From Pirellulales bacterium (GTDB lineage: Bacteria > Planctomycetota > Planctomycetia > Pirellulales > JACPPG01): a DNA stretch of 43,945 nt. Numbering within the stretch: the first letter of the stretch is position 1; each line of letters opens with the position of its first letter. Below, in pieces: positions 6,857 to 16,829 of this stretch. The stretch is from contig DASZWQ010000015.1 of assembly GCA_035546535.1 (NCBI GenBank), positions 1 to 43,945 of the forward strand, written 5' to 3'. The notes under the pieces were generated by a model. The model saw only the letters and a program-made list of their open reading frames with translations. It was not told the origin of the DNA and searched no databases. A program made the translations under genes and the position numbers.

Positions 6857-9154
6857 GTGTCCGGACAGCCTGAAGAAATCTTGGGATCTCATCATCCGAC
6901 GTTGGCCTGGAACGTCCTCTCGGACCGCGTCGAGGCCCTGGTCGCAGCCTGGGAATCGTCGGCTGAGCCGCCGCAGATTGCGGATTACCTGCCAGCGGAA
7001 CCCGCCAACCTGCGTTATCTGGCTTTGGTCGAGCTGATCAAGGTCGACATGGAATATCGCTGTCAGCGGCCAGAACATGCCCGGCGCATCGAGCAATACC
7101 TCGACGAATTTCCCGAGCTGACCGAGCGCGGTGCCATTCCCTGCGATCTGATTTACGAGGAATACCACCTCCGCAAGCAATCGGGCCAGAAGGTCGCGGC
7201 CGAGGAGTATTTCGAGCGATTTCCTCGCCAGGCCACGGAGCTGGGGCGCTTGCTCGGCTTGGAATCGCCGCATTTGAGTACCTCGGTCGTAGGTGCCGGG
7301 CGCTTCGAGGAGATCGAAGTTGGCGACAGCATCGACGATTTCGATCTGTTGACGCGGCTCGGCCGCGGGGCGTTTGCCGTCGTCTTTCTCGCGCGGCAGA
7401 AATCGATGCAGCGCATCGTGGCGCTCAAGGTCTCGGCCGACCGTGGCAGCGAACCGCAGACCATGGCCCTACTCGACCATCCGCACATCGTCCGGGTGTT
7501 CGATCAACGGCGGCTCGTCGAGCGAAAGCTGCGTCTGCTCTATATGCAGTACGTGCCCGGCGGCACGCTGCAGACGGTGATCGACGGCATCCGCCGGTTA
7601 CCCCCCAGCATGCGATCGGGCATTCGCCTGCTGGAAATCATTGATCAGGCCCTGGCCGAGCGCGGCGATTCTCCCCCTTCCGACTCGCCGTTACGGCACA
7701 GGCTCGCCGCCGCGACCTGGCCCCAGGCTGTTTGCTGGCTCGGCTCGCGCCTGGCCGCGGCGCTGGCGTATGCACACCAGCGTGGCGTCTTGCATCGCGA
7801 TATCAAGCCGGCCAACGTCCTGGTGGCCGCCGACGGCACGCCCAAGCTGGCCGACTTCAACATCAGTTACTCGTCGAAGGTCGAGGGTTCTTCGGCCGCG
7901 GCCTATTTCGGCGGCAGCCTGGCCTACATGTCTCCCGAACAGATCGAGGCCTGCAATCCCGCCAGCGGTCGCACGGCCGACGATCTCGACAATCGCAGCG
8001 ACATCTACTCGTTGGGCGTGATGCTCTGGGAGTTGCTGACGGGCAATCGACCTTTCGACGATACGCCACCAGGTAGTGACTGGACCAACACGCTGTCGAC
8101 GATGCTCGCCGCGCGTCGCCAGGGGGTTGGCGCCGCGATGATCGCGCAGCTGCCGCGGGATTGTCCGTCGGGACTGAAGCAAATCTTGCTCAGTTGCTTG
8201 GCGCTCGAACCGTCAGCTCGTCCGTCGGCGGGTCAGCTTTCGCGGCAGTTGGAATTGGCGCTGGAACCGCAGGTGATGCGGCTTTTGCGTCCGCGCCCGG
8301 GCGCATGGCGCAACTGGGTGCGCCGCTATCCTCTGACTGCCATGTTCGCGGCCGGATTGCTACCGAATTTGATTTTCACCGCGCTGAACCTGGCCTATAA
8401 CATTCCGGCGATCTTCGAGGCGCTGGGTAAATCGCTCTATGACGTGATGATCGATCCCGTCGTGAGCATGGTCAACGGCATGGCCTTCGGCATCGGCATC
8501 GCCATCCTGTTGCCGTTTACCTGGCCTGTCGCCAGGGCAGTGGCGCGCATTTATCGCGGCGAGCCGCGGCCGACGGATCATGATCCGCGGTGGCGGATAC
8601 GCGCGCTATTGCTGGCCGACTGCACGGCCCTGGTAAGCGCCGTCGAATGGTTCGTGACGGGCTTTATCTTTCCGACCTGGTTAAGTCGCGAAGTGCCGCA
8701 CGAGCAGTTTCACGCCGGCGTCATCTACACCCACTTCCTGGCCTCGCAGGCCCTGTGCGGCATGATGGCTTCGACGTTGGCGTTTTTCCTGGTTTGCTTT
8801 CTTTCGGTGCGCGCGTTTTATCCCACGCTCTTCCAGGCCGAGCACACCGACATGTCGGCGCTCGGCATGGTGCGCCGACTGCAACAACGCGCTTGGCTCT
8901 ATTTCGGCGTGGCCGTGGTCGTACCGCCGCTGGCGACGATCGTGATGGTTCTTGTGCGCACGATCGCCTCGGAAAGCACGCCGCCGGTCATTTTCGGCGT
9001 GCTGGGACTGGTGGGATTGATCAACTCGGGATTGATCTTCGTGCTGCTGCGCGCCGTGCAGAATGCACTTGTGGCGCTGGCGATCGCCGTCAGTCCGCCC
9101 GGCACAGTAACGATCGGCGGCGGCGACAGCGTTTCGGATTCGTTCTGGCGATAG
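6857..9154 (+). CDS. membrane-bound Ser/Thr protein kinase with planctomycete N-terminal domain; DFG is DFN
   Basis: The 765-residue protein has three parts. Residues 1-150 form the alpha-helical N-terminal region often found before planctomycete kinases (IEQYLDEFPELTERG, LIYEEYHLRKQSG). Residues 155-470 are a Hanks-type kinase domain with LGRGAFAVVFLAR (glycine loop), VALKVS (ATP lysine), HRDIKPANVL (catalytic loop, near 313), ADFN (D333, N335), MSPEQ and SDIYSLGVMLWELLTG. Residues 490-755 hold about six transmembrane helices. The metal-binding Asp of DFG is kept but Gly is replaced by Asn. The C-terminal membrane domain looks like a sensor or anchor and I cannot name it. GTG 6857 follows AGGAG at 6841-6845. 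The gene is divergent from the ECF sigma gene, so joint signalling is plausible. Confidence 0.92.
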   Translation: MSGQPEEILGSHHPTLAWNVLSDRVEALVAAWESSAEPPQIADYLPAEPANLRYLALVELIKVDMEYRCQRPEHARRIEQYLDEFPELTERGAIPCDLIYEEYHLRKQSGQKVAAEEYFERFPRQATELGRLLGLESPHLSTSVVGAGRFEEIEVGDSIDDFDLLTRLGRGAFAVVFLARQKSMQRIVALKVSADRGSEPQTMALLDHPHIVRVFDQRRLVERKLRLLYMQYVPGGTLQTVIDGIRRLPPSMRSGIRLLEIIDQALAERGDSPPSDSPLRHRLAAATWPQAVCWLGSRLAAALAYAHQRGVLHRDIKPANVLVAADGTPKLADFNISYSSKVEGSSAAAYFGGSLAYMSPEQIEACNPASGRTADDLDNRSDIYSLGVMLWELLTGNRPFDDTPPGSDWTNTLSTMLAARRQGVGAAMIAQLPRDCPSGLKQILLSCLALEPSARPSAGQLSRQLELALEPQVMRLLRPRPGAWRNWVRRYPLTAMFAAGLLPNLIFTALNLAYNIPAIFEALGKSLYDVMIDPVVSMVNGMAFGIGIAILLPFTWPVARAVARIYRGEPRPTDHDPRWRIRALLLADCTALVSAVEWFVTGFIFPTWLSREVPHEQFHAGVIYTHFLASQALCGMMASTLAFFLVCFLSVRAFYPTLFQAEHTDMSALGMVRRLQQRAWLYFGVAVVVPPLATIVMVLVRTIASESTPPVIFGVLGLVGLINSGLIFVLLRAVQNALVALAIAVSPPGTVTIGGGDSVSDSFWR

Positions 9155-9173
9155 CTTGCCACGAGAGGGCACG

Positions 9174-9212
9174 CGAGGTGGCGCGACTCGCCGACGAGTT
9201 CGCGCCACCTCG
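9174..9212. terminator. strong hairpin between convergent genes (bidirectional terminator candidate)
   Basis: A 13-bp perfect outer stem (9174-9186 with 9200-9212) encloses a 4-bp inner stem (9087-equivalent CTCG at 9187-9190 with CGAG at 9195-9198) and one bulged T at 9199. It lies between the kinase stop (9154) and the convergent cytidylate-kinase-like stop (9227). There is no long T-run, so termination is inferred from position and stem strength. Confidence 0.65.
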
Positions 9213-9226
9213 TTGCATATCCTTGG

Positions 9227-9979
9227 CTAGTGCCAGACCGCGGCCGGCGCCCGCAAGGTGAAGCGGTGGGCCCGGCATTGCTCTTCGGCGTGCAGGGCGT
9301 CGATGATTTGCGTCGCGCAATCGTCGACCGCCAGGCGCGACATGTTCAGCACCACGTCGTAGCTGGAGGGATCGTTCGGATCGCGATGGAAGTGCTCGGT
9401 GACGAAACGCGTCCGCGCGCGGTCCATGCGTTCGACCTGCCGGGTTGCTTCGTGGCGGTTCGTCTCTGCGCTCAAACGCATGTGCGCCGTCACCCGATCT
9501 TCGAGCGGCGCGACCAGCCGCACGCGCAGTGTGGTTTCCGCCGGCAGAATGTGCCCGGCGCCACGGCCGACTACCACGCACGCTCCGTGCTGGGCAATCG
9601 TCTCGAGCGTCTTTACCAACTGGCGCACGTACGCGATCTGGCTGACAGCGTGCATGTCGAGCAAAGACTCGATCGATTCTTGCAGCCAGCTTACGTGCGT
9701 TTCGTCGACGGCCGCCAATTCGCTGGGGCGCGCGTGCATGCAAGCGGCCACGGCTTCGAGGAGTTCGTGGTCCCACACCTTCCAGCCCAACGCGGCGCCG
9801 ACGGCCATCGCCACGGCGCCGGCGTCGATACCGGCTTCGCGCGAGATAGCAATCGTGAAGGGAGGAGTGCCAGCCCTTGGCGCCTCGCCTTGTGCCAGAT
9901 CGTTCGCGCGCGGGTACGACAGGGCGCGCAAATAGTTCCAGGCACCGCTTTGAGATTCGTTGTGAATACGATACACCAT
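9227..9979 (-). CDS. cytidylate kinase-like family protein
   Basis: The 250-residue protein resembles the cytidylate-kinase-like family (PF13189 type). It has TIAISREAGIDAGAVAMAVG near residue 42 at the P-loop position, LGWKVWDHELLEAVA after it, a central ACVVVGRGAGHIL strand-loop, and a basic segment with RVRLVAPLEDRVTAHM followed by helical Arg-rich sequence. Family members are P-loop kinases often unlinked to pyrimidine metabolism; their substrates are mostly unknown. The usual SRE-x-GSGG loop is changed here to SREAGIDAG, so ATP binding may be altered. The start is firm: AAGGAGG (9987-9993 on this strand) lies 7 nt before ATG 9979. It is convergent with the kinase gene and divergent from the hybrid histidine kinase. 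A signalling role is only a guess from its neighbours. Confidence 0.85.
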   Translation of the reverse strand: MVYRIHNESQSGAWNYLRALSYPRANDLAQGEAPRAGTPPFTIAISREAGIDAGAVAMAVGAALGWKVWDHELLEAVAACMHARPSELAAVDETHVSWLQESIESLLDMHAVSQIAYVRQLVKTLETIAQHGACVVVGRGAGHILPAETTLRVRLVAPLEDRVTAHMRLSAETNRHEATRQVERMDRARTRFVTEHFHRDPNDPSSYDVVLNMSRLAVDDCATQIIDALHAEEQCRAHRFTLRAPAAVWH

Positions 9980-10468
9980 GCCAATTCCTCCTTCCAGGGC
10001 GGGAACAAGCGATTACCGAGCGTAACTCGTTCTTCTCCGCCACATGTGCGGCGAGCGAACCGGCCGAGCAGCGACGTGCCTGACGAAAGGCGGCGTCGAA
10101 GGTTCGCTTCACGCGCAAAAACTCTCACTGCGAACGAAAAAAACTTGCTCAGCTATTTGCACTGTACGCCTATCGCTTCGGGCCGCCAATCGCGAAGTCA
10201 CTGACTCTTTCGTCATCCAATTCGCAAACTAACGTTTCTGTCACCGTGCGTTCACCACAAGCACCGCTTGCGCGCATGTTGAGCTTTGGCGAGGACCATT
10301 GTTTCATACGCGGGAGCATGCCGCCGCACGACCTTGTGCCGAAAATGCGGACCGTCTGTGCTGATTATCCGGCAGTCATCTGCCAGTTTCGTAAGCTACG
10401 ATTGCATCAGGCGGATATCACCACGACGAATTGACCGAACTGCCTCGTGGCGGCGTTGTCGGCCATTG
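9980..10468. other. intergenic region between divergent genes
   Basis: This stretch of nearly 490 bp separates the cytidylate-kinase-like gene and the hybrid sensor kinase. Apart from the ribosome site at 9987-9993 I see no recognisable feature. An in-frame ATG at 10286 would extend the sensor kinase leftwards, but that translation is Arg/Cys-rich and matches no domain, so I treat it as noncoding. Confidence 0.5.
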
Positions 10469-13357
10469 ATGGCCGTCGACGGCGCGACCGCATCGGGAAC
10501 TTTCATGGTATCCGCCGCTCTGATTGCCGCGCTCGCCCCCTGGATACTCTTGTGTCTGGGCTTACTTGCGCTGGTGGCCTTCGCGCTGCTCGTATGCGGC
10601 CCGCGCTTGCTCGTACGGCGCAGGCCGTTTCATTCGCCCTTACCGAGCGGTCGCCTCGGCGCGCCAACGACTCATCTCGAGCCCGCCGCCCCGCTGACAC
10701 GTGACGAAGCCGTGGAAGCGTTACGCCGCACCGAGGCCAAGTACCGCGGGATTTTCGAGAATGCCATTGAAGGGATCTATCAGACCACGCCCGATGGTCG
10801 TTACTTGTGCGCCAACCCGGCGCTGGCCCGGATCTACGATTATGATTCGCCGGCCCACTTGATCGATTCGATCGGCGACATCGAGCGGCAATTGTACGTC
10901 GCCCCGAATCGCCGCGACGATTTCGTCCGCACCATGGAAGCGCAAGGCCACGTGGCGAACTTCGAGTCGCAGATCTATCGGCGCGACGGCCGCATTATCT
11001 GGATTTCGGAGAGTGGCCGCGCCGTACGCGGCGCCGACGGCCGCATCGAATACTACGAGGGAACGGTCGAGGACATTACCGAGCGGAAGGCAGCCGAAGC
11101 GCTCGTGCGCGAAAAGGAAGCTGCCGAGGCCGCCAGCCAGGCCAAGAGCGACTTTCTGGCCAACATGAGCCACGAGCTGCGCACCCCCTTGAACGGCGTG
11201 ATCGGAATGCTTGATTTGTTGCAGGAAGCCTCCGAGTCGCCTCAACAAAAGCGCTATGCGACGATCGCTCGCAGCTCGGCTGATCTGCTCCTGGCCGTGA
11301 TCAATCAGATTCTCGACTTCTCGAAGATCGAGGCGGGCAAGCTTGAAATCGAACATGTCCCCTACCGCATTCGCCAGGTCATGGAAGAAACGCTCGACAT
11401 GCTGGCCAGCAAGGCGGCTCACAAGGGACTGGAACTGGCGCTGGATATGCCGCCTGACTTCGTCGGCGACGTCCAAGGAGATCCCCACCGACTGCAGCAA
11501 GTCGTCGTGAATCTGTTGGGTAACGCCGTCAAGTTCACGGAGCGCGGCCAGGTGAAGGTCCACGTTGCCGTAGAACGGGAAGACGATGCACAAGTACTCG
11601 TGCGGTTTGCCGTCGAGGACACCGGCATCGGCGTCCCCCAGGAGCGGCTCAATCGGCTCTTTCAGGCATTCTCGCAAGTGGATGCTTCGACGACCCGCCA
11701 ATTCGGCGGCACAGGCCTGGGGCTGGCTATTGCCAGGCAACTCGTGGAACTCATGGGGGGAGACATCGGCGTGACCAGCCGGGTCGGCCGTGGCAGCACC
11801 TTCTGGTTTCGACTGCCATTGGTCAAGGCAACGCCCCAGGAGAAGACACGCCAACTCACGCCTGCCGAACTGCAACAACTGCGTGTGCTGGTCGTGGATG
11901 ACAACGCCACGAACCGCGAAATCCTGTTTCGCCAGTTGTCGGCCTGGCAGATGCGCGTGCAAACCGCTTCGGACGGGCACACCGCGCTGGACATCATGCA
12001 ACGCGCCGCCGCGCAGCAGGAATCGTTCGACTTGGGGATCATCGACTATCACATGCCCGGCATGGACGGCTACGAATTGGCGCAACGAATTGCGTGCGAT
12101 GAATCGTTGCGTGCGACGCCGCTCGTGCTCTTGACCTCCTTGAGCGCGCCTGAGCCCGACGAATCGCCATGGTCGACGTCGCTCGCCGGTCGGCTCACCA
12201 AGCCTGTACGCCAGGCCCAATTGCTCGACACGATTCTGTCTGCCGTCGCCGCGCGCGGCGCTCTGGACAGCCACGAGGCAGCGAACCAATCGCTGGCTCG
12301 TCTGGCGCCTGACGCCCATGCCGGCGAGACACGCGGGCGCTGCCGGCTGCTGTTGGTCGAAGACAACGACGTGAATTGCGTCGTCGCGCTCGAAATTCTT
12401 ACGGTCGCAGGTTTTCAATGCGACGTGGCTCGCAACGGACGCGAGGCCATCGAGCAGGTGCTGCTTACGCGGTACGACGCGGTGCTGATGGATTGCCAGA
12501 TGCCCGAGATGGACGGGCTGGCCGCGGCCCGAGAAATTCGCCGGCTGGAGGGCGAAGGTGCTCTGCGGCAACGCGGCTATCGCTTGCCGATTGTTGCATT
12601 GACGGCCAATGCCACCCGTGGCGATCGGGAATTGTGCCTCGGCGCGGGGATGGACGATTATCTGACGAAGCCGCTTGACGCTGTAAAGCTGATCGAGATG
12701 CTGGATGTGATGGTGGACAATCTCGAGGGTATTTACGCCGACGAGGGGATGGCGTCGCCTGAGGCGACGACGCGCGCCTTCGCGGACACGACGCCACTCG
12801 TCGGAATGGGCAGGGCCGAGGTCTGCGCAACGAGCAAGGATCTTCAGTCGTCCGACGGCGCAGATGCCGCCGGGCAAGCCTGCGACCCGCCGTTGGATCT
12901 CGCGGCGCTACGGCGTCGTTGCTTGGGCAACTGCGAGCTAGTCGAGCGCATCGTCAAGAATTTTACCGATCGGTTGCCGCAATCGTTCCAGGATCTCGGC
13001 GAAGCCGTGCTTACGAATCGGCTGCACGATGCGGCGTCGCAAGCGCACGCTCTGAAGGGAATGGCCGCGAATCTTTCGGCCGAACGCTTGCAGCAGGTCG
13101 TCAACGATTTGGAGATGACCTGCGCCGCCGGTGACCGACTGATGGCCGTAACGGATATCGCCCGGGTCCGTCGCGAGATGCAAAGGTGCCTGGAATTCGT
13201 CGTTGCCGAGAGTCCCGCGGCCCTACTGGCCGCGACTGAGAATTACAATCCGGAGACGACGCCGACCAAGAGTCTCGAGGCGGGATTGGGTGACAAGATA
13301 GTCGATGTGACAGGAGCGGGGCGACCAATCGCGGCTGCGGGAGCCGCACTCGATTAG
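10469..13357 (+). CDS. hybrid sensor histidine kinase (TM-PAS-HisKA-HATPase-REC-REC-HPt)
   Basis: The protein has 962 residues. One membrane segment spans about residues 12-48. A PAS/PAC domain at 82-205 ([32 protein letters not shown]) is the likely sensor. HisKA carries the phospho-acceptor in [12 protein letters not shown] (His near 234). HATPase (340-450) shows [16 protein letters not shown] and [11 protein letters not shown]1 (471-590) has VVDDN and the acceptor Asp in [14 protein letters not shown]2 (624-745) has [16 protein letters not shown] and the TKP loop. A C-terminal HPt domain has its His in [10 protein letters not shown] (about 857). This is the ArcB/BarA-type phosphorelay layout. 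No partner response regulator gene is nearby. The start is uncertain: ATG 10469 and ATG 10505 both keep the membrane segment and neither has a strong ribosome site. The last 60 residues are unstructured. Confidence 0.93.
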   Translation: MAVDGATASGTFMVSAALIAALAPWILLCLGLLALVAFALLVCGPRLLVRRRPFHSPLPSGRLGAPTTHLEPAAPLTRDEAVEALRRTEAKYRGIFENAIEGIYQTTPDGRYLCANPALARIYDYDSPAHLIDSIGDIERQLYVAPNRRDDFVRTMEAQGHVANFESQIYRRDGRIIWISESGRAVRGADGRIEYYEGTVEDITERKAAEALVREKEAAEAASQAKSDFLANMSHELRTPLNGVIGMLDLLQEASESPQQKRYATIARSSADLLLAVINQILDFSKIEAGKLEIEHVPYRIRQVMEETLDMLASKAAHKGLELALDMPPDFVGDVQGDPHRLQQVVVNLLGNAVKFTERGQVKVHVAVEREDDAQVLVRFAVEDTGIGVPQERLNRLFQAFSQVDASTTRQFGGTGLGLAIARQLVELMGGDIGVTSRVGRGSTFWFRLPLVKATPQEKTRQLTPAELQQLRVLVVDDNATNREILFRQLSAWQMRVQTASDGHTALDIMQRAAAQQESFDLGIIDYHMPGMDGYELAQRIACDESLRATPLVLLTSLSAPEPDESPWSTSLAGRLTKPVRQAQLLDTILSAVAARGALDSHEAANQSLARLAPDAHAGETRGRCRLLLVEDNDVNCVVALEILTVAGFQCDVARNGREAIEQVLLTRYDAVLMDCQMPEMDGLAAAREIRRLEGEGALRQRGYRLPIVALTANATRGDRELCLGAGMDDYLTKPLDAVKLIEMLDVMVDNLEGIYADEGMASPEATTRAFADTTPLVGMGRAEVCATSKDLQSSDGADAAGQACDPPLDLAALRRRCLGNCELVERIVKNFTDRLPQSFQDLGEAVLTNRLHDAASQAHALKGMAANLSAERLQQVVNDLEMTCAAGDRLMAVTDIARVRREMQRCLEFVVAESPAALLAATENYNPETTPTKSLEAGLGDKIVDVTGAGRPIAAAGAALD

Positions 13358-13631
13358 TCGCGTCTTCTTCTACCTTTCCCTTGCGTCGCACGTCGTCTCC
13401 GGGATTGAACGAGAGCCCGACTGCCGCGGCGATACCAGGATCGTGATCGGCGTGTCGAGCGTTTGTTATCGAATCTGCCACCGGGGGCTGGCGAGTGGCG
13501 GCGCTTGGCAACTTGGAACATGGATCGCCCTGTCGCGGCACGTGACGCGAGTGGCCGAGGGCGACGAAGCTTGTTGGCCGCGCGATGGCTCGCGCCGCTG
13601 CTTCGTCGGGCCAGGACCACCGCGTGCGGAC

Positions 13632-14528
13632 TCATGCGGCCTCCTCACGGGGCTCGGGCACCTGGCCGTCGTCGACGGCCACGATCGCCAGCTTGTGCCG
13701 GTCGGCGAAACGGATCACGTCCGGCTGATCGATGATGATCGTGCGCTTGGCCTCCACGGCCAGGCATGTCGCGCCCGACTGGACCATGGTCTCCAGGGTC
13801 CCGACCCCGATCGTCGGTACGTCGAAGCGCATGTCCTGTTTCGGCTTAGCGACTTTGACAACCGTGAAGCCCGGCGCGCACAGTTTGCCGGCGCGACGGA
13901 TGCACTCGTCCGTCCCCTCGATCGCTTCGACGGCCAGCGTCGCGCGTCCTTTGACGGTCACGCTCTGACCGATATCCAGCCGTCCCATTTCCTTGGCCAT
14001 GGTCCAGCCGAACTCGATGTCCTTGGCTTCGAGCTTCGATGGTCCGCGTTTCGTGAGTTGTCCCAGGTTCACGAGTAGCTCCGGTAAAAAGTCGGTCGCC
14101 GGCGCGAAGGTGATACCGTCGCGGGCGAATTCCTCAATGACAGTCAGTAGCAGTGTGTCGTCGCGACGGTCTTTTTTCGTGGTGCCAAAGTGCGGATAAA
14201 ATGCCCGCACCGCGCGCCAGTCGGGAAGATGCTTGAACCACACCCACGGCTGAAATAGCAGGAACTTATGAATCTTGCCGGCCATTGTGACGTGGTGAAC
14301 GCCGCGCTCGCGGAAGAAGCGAATCGCCCGGCCGATCTTGGCCAGTCCCACCCAGCCGAAGTCGTGGCTGAGCGTGGCCAAGACAGGATCGGCGTGTCCT
14401 TTGACGCCCAGGCAGCAGACTTCGTAACCTTGGGCACGCAGCGCCTCGGCGATGACGATCGGGTACCTGCCCCAGCCGGCCAGGATGCCTACGGTGCGCG
14501 TGCCAACGGGTAGGGTGGAAGCGGTCAT
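13632..14528 (-). CDS. lpxI: UDP-2,3-diacylglucosamine diphosphatase LpxI (DUF1009)
   Basis: The 298-residue protein matches LpxI along its length. It begins TVGILAGWGRYPIVIAEALR, the family's N-terminal GxGxxP region, then has VHHVTMAGKIHK, a central KKDRRDDTLLLTVIEEFA and LEAKDIEFGWTMAKEMGRLDIGQ, and a C-terminal catalytic domain with AVEAIEGTDECIRRAG, KVAKPKQDMRFDVPTIGVGT and AVEAKRTIIID. LpxI hydrolyses UDP-2,3-diacylglucosamine to lipid X and UMP in cytoplasmic lipid A synthesis and replaces LpxH in many non-enteric bacteria. It lies 54 bp downstream of lpxD on the same strand and is very likely cotranscribed. It supports lipopolysaccharide production by this organism. A short Glu-rich tail (EPREEAA) is unremarkable. 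Confidence 0.95.
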   Translation of the reverse strand: MTASTLPVGTRTVGILAGWGRYPIVIAEALRAQGYEVCCLGVKGHADPVLATLSHDFGWVGLAKIGRAIRFFRERGVHHVTMAGKIHKFLLFQPWVWFKHLPDWRAVRAFYPHFGTTKKDRRDDTLLLTVIEEFARDGITFAPATDFLPELLVNLGQLTKRGPSKLEAKDIEFGWTMAKEMGRLDIGQSVTVKGRATLAVEAIEGTDECIRRAGKLCAPGFTVVKVAKPKQDMRFDVPTIGVGTLETMVQSGATCLAVEAKRTIIIDQPDVIRFADRHKLAIVAVDDGQVPEPREEAA

Positions 14529-14582
14529 CGGATTTCGTGGTTGTCTTTGGGTCCGCGTTCGATCATCCCCGATCCGTCTGGC

Positions 14583-15635
14583 TCAGGCGGCTTTCTTTCC
14601 CGGTTTCTTGCCGTCCTCTTGCAGCGCGTCGACCGCGGCCTGTAGCGCCTTGATCTGGCGACGAAGCTCGGGCAGTTTGGCGATCGTTCCTTGAATCAGC
14701 TTCTGATCGCGCTCTGGCGTGGCGGGGATGCCGAGCATGCGCAACCCCTCGGGCACGTCGCACGAGATACCGGACATCGCGCCAATTACCGCGCCGCGGC
14801 CGATGTGAACGTGATCGCGCACGCCCACCTGGCCAGCCATCACGACGTAATCGCCCGTCGTGGTGCTGCCGGCGATGCCCACTTGCGAGCAAAGCATGTT
14901 ATGCCGGCCGATGCGGCAGTTGTGCGCCACTTGGACCATGTTGTCGATTTTTGTTCCCTCGCCGATCACGGTCGGACCGTACGTCCCGCGATCGATCGTC
15001 GAGCCAGCCCCGACTTCGACGTCCGCGCCCAATTCGACCCACCCGAACTGACTGGCCAGCACGTGCCGGCCATCGACCAGCTTGTAACCAAAGCCGTGCG
15101 CGCCGATGACGACGCCGGCATGAATGATCGAGCGCGGGCCGACGATCGTGTCCTCGTACAACACCGCGTTCGGATAAATCGTGACGCCGGCGCCTAGTCG
15201 GCAGCCGGCCATGATATGGACGCCGCCGTGGATCGTCGCGCCGTCGCCGATCTCGACGTCGTCCCCGATCGAGGCACCGGGGTGAATGTCGACATTGCGT
15301 CCCAGACGTACGCGCTTGCCGACCGTTGCCAGCGCGCTAACGCCGACCCGCGGAGTCTGCCGTGGCGGACGGAATAACATGACCAGTCGCGCAAACGCGA
15401 CGTGTATGTCGTCGACTTCTACCGTCGGCAGTTTCGCGCACCTGACCCCGCGCGGCACGATCGCCGCGGTCGCCCGCACGTCACCCAGCCGCGCCGCGCG
15501 CTCCGCGGTGTCGACCAGCGTGATGTCGCCTGCGTTGGCGTCGGCCAATACTGTCGCGCCCGAGACCACGAGCGTGGGATCACCCACGACCGTACCGTCG
15601 ACGAGTCGGGCAATATCGCCCAGGCTGTGTGCCAT
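14583..15635 (-). CDS. lpxD: UDP-3-O-acylglucosamine N-acyltransferase LpxD
   Basis: The 350-residue protein carries out the third step of lipid A synthesis, adding an acyl chain from acyl-ACP to the 2-amino group of UDP-3-O-acylglucosamine. Residues 1-100 form the uridine-binding domain. Residues 105-310 are left-handed beta-helix hexapeptide repeats (IHPGASIGDDVEIGDGATIH, VVIGAHGFGYKL, GAGSTIDRGTYGPTVIGEG). The catalytic histidine is in VQVAHNCRIG near residue 238, where E. coli LpxD has His239. The C-terminal helix (ELRRQIKALQAAVDAL) is the usual ACP-contacting extension and is followed by a Lys/Gly-rich tail. ATG 15635 matches the family start; a longer frame upstream does not. lpxI follows directly. 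No lpxA, lpxC or fabZ is in the window. Confidence 0.95.
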   Translation of the reverse strand: MAHSLGDIARLVDGTVVGDPTLVVSGATVLADANAGDITLVDTAERAARLGDVRATAAIVPRGVRCAKLPTVEVDDIHVAFARLVMLFRPPRQTPRVGVSALATVGKRVRLGRNVDIHPGASIGDDVEIGDGATIHGGVHIMAGCRLGAGVTIYPNAVLYEDTIVGPRSIIHAGVVIGAHGFGYKLVDGRHVLASQFGWVELGADVEVGAGSTIDRGTYGPTVIGEGTKIDNMVQVAHNCRIGRHNMLCSQVGIAGSTTTGDYVVMAGQVGVRDHVHIGRGAVIGAMSGISCDVPEGLRMLGIPATPERDQKLIQGTIAKLPELRRQIKALQAAVDALQEDGKKPGKKAA

Positions 15636-15890
15636 GCTCGGAATCCTTTCCTGGCTCGCGCACATCGCGTCCCACCATCTAGCTAGCACCATCAGGGTGT
15701 ATTGGGTGAGCGCGGGGGGAATGCTAATCCTTTCGCCCTGGCGGAGCAAGAGCGGTGAAAGTCGCTGGCCGCCAGGCGCTTGCATGCTTTCCGAAAGGGC
15801 AGGTGCCGATGCCAATCGGTCCTGCTGTCGCGGCGTCCCCACGCTAAAATGCCTCGGCCAATTTTCTTCTTCGAGGGCTGCCGCGAGCGC

Positions 15891-16829
15891 ATGAGCCAAC
15901 GCATCGTTTATTTCAATGGCGAATTCGTCCCCGAGGCGCAGGCCCGGCTGTCGATCTACGACTCGGCGCTGACGATGGGGGACATGGCCTTCGAGGTCAC
16001 GCGCACGGTACACGGCCGGCCATTTCGTCTCGACGATCATCTAGCCCGCTTGTACCACACGCTGGGCGTCCTGCGGATCGACCCTGGGTTATCGCCCGCC
16101 GCGCTGCGTGTGATTACCGAGCAAACGCTGGGACGCAATCTGCCGACTGAACCGGCCGAGGTGGATTGGAACGTGATCCACAATATTTCGCGCGGACCCA
16201 TGGCGGCCAACTTTGCAGCGTTTGCACCGCATGAGCGGCGGCCGACCGTGATTGTGAGCTGCTTTCCACTGGTCGAGAAACTCGGCTCGCTGTCCGCGGC
16301 CTACGAGACCGGCATCGATGCGGTGGTGCCGGCCCAGCGCTCGATCCCCGGCGACCTGCTCGACGATTCGCTCAAGACGCGCAGCCGGCTGCACTATCAG
16401 CTCGCCAACCTGCAAGCGAATGAAATCCAACCAGGAGCCTGGGCGATTCTGACTGATCCTGCCGGGCACCTCACCGAGGGCACCAGCGGAAATGTATTTG
16501 TCGTCCGTCACGGGGCGCTTATGACCCCCCGGGCCGACAACTTGCTCCCGGGCATCACGCGGCAAATGGTTCTCGAACTGGCGGGTGCCGCAAATCTACC
16601 CGTCTTCGAAGATGACATCACACCGGCGCAGGCGCTCGATTCGGAAGAAATGTTCATGACCTCGACCAGCATCGGCATATTGCACGTCCGCAGATTTGCC
16701 GGGCGCCTGATCGGCTCTGGTGGAATCGGTCCCATCACGGCACGGTTGCGGGCCAGTCTGTGCGACGCCGTGGGCCTTGATTTCGCGGCCCAGGCCGCGC
16801 GATATGCGGAGTTGAGGGGGGCCCGCTGA
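15891..16829 (+). CDS. class IV aminotransferase (branched-chain / D-amino acid / aminodeoxychorismate lyase type)
   Basis: This 312-residue PLP enzyme is of fold type IV. The N-terminus VYFNGEFVPEAQARLSIYDSALTMGDMAFE is typical of IlvE-like proteins. The Schiff-base lysine is probably K162 in DDSLKTRSRLHYQLAN. EGTSGNVFVV, LLPGITRQMVLELA and EEMFMTSTSIGILHV form the cofactor and substrate pocket. Sequence alone does not separate a branched-chain aminotransferase from D-alanine aminotransferase or aminodeoxychorismate lyase. The acetolactate synthase gene about 3.5 kb away makes a branched-chain role possible but is weak evidence. ATG 15891 is chosen over an in-frame upstream start because it begins one residue before the conserved RIVYFNGE block. 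The gene is divergent from lpxD across 255 bp. Confidence 0.88.
   Translation: MSQRIVYFNGEFVPEAQARLSIYDSALTMGDMAFEVTRTVHGRPFRLDDHLARLYHTLGVLRIDPGLSPAALRVITEQTLGRNLPTEPAEVDWNVIHNISRGPMAANFAAFAPHERRPTVIVSCFPLVEKLGSLSAAYETGIDAVVPAQRSIPGDLLDDSLKTRSRLHYQLANLQANEIQPGAWAILTDPAGHLTEGTSGNVFVVRHGALMTPRADNLLPGITRQMVLELAGAANLPVFEDDITPAQALDSEEMFMTSTSIGILHVRRFAGRLIGSGGIGPITARLRASLCDAVGLDFAAQAARYAELRGAR

Noticed and set aside
10721..12877. Long minus-strand open frame inside the hybrid histidine kinase gene
   Set aside because: It is antisense to a gene with complete PAS, HisKA, HATPase and REC motifs; high GC produces such open antisense frames.
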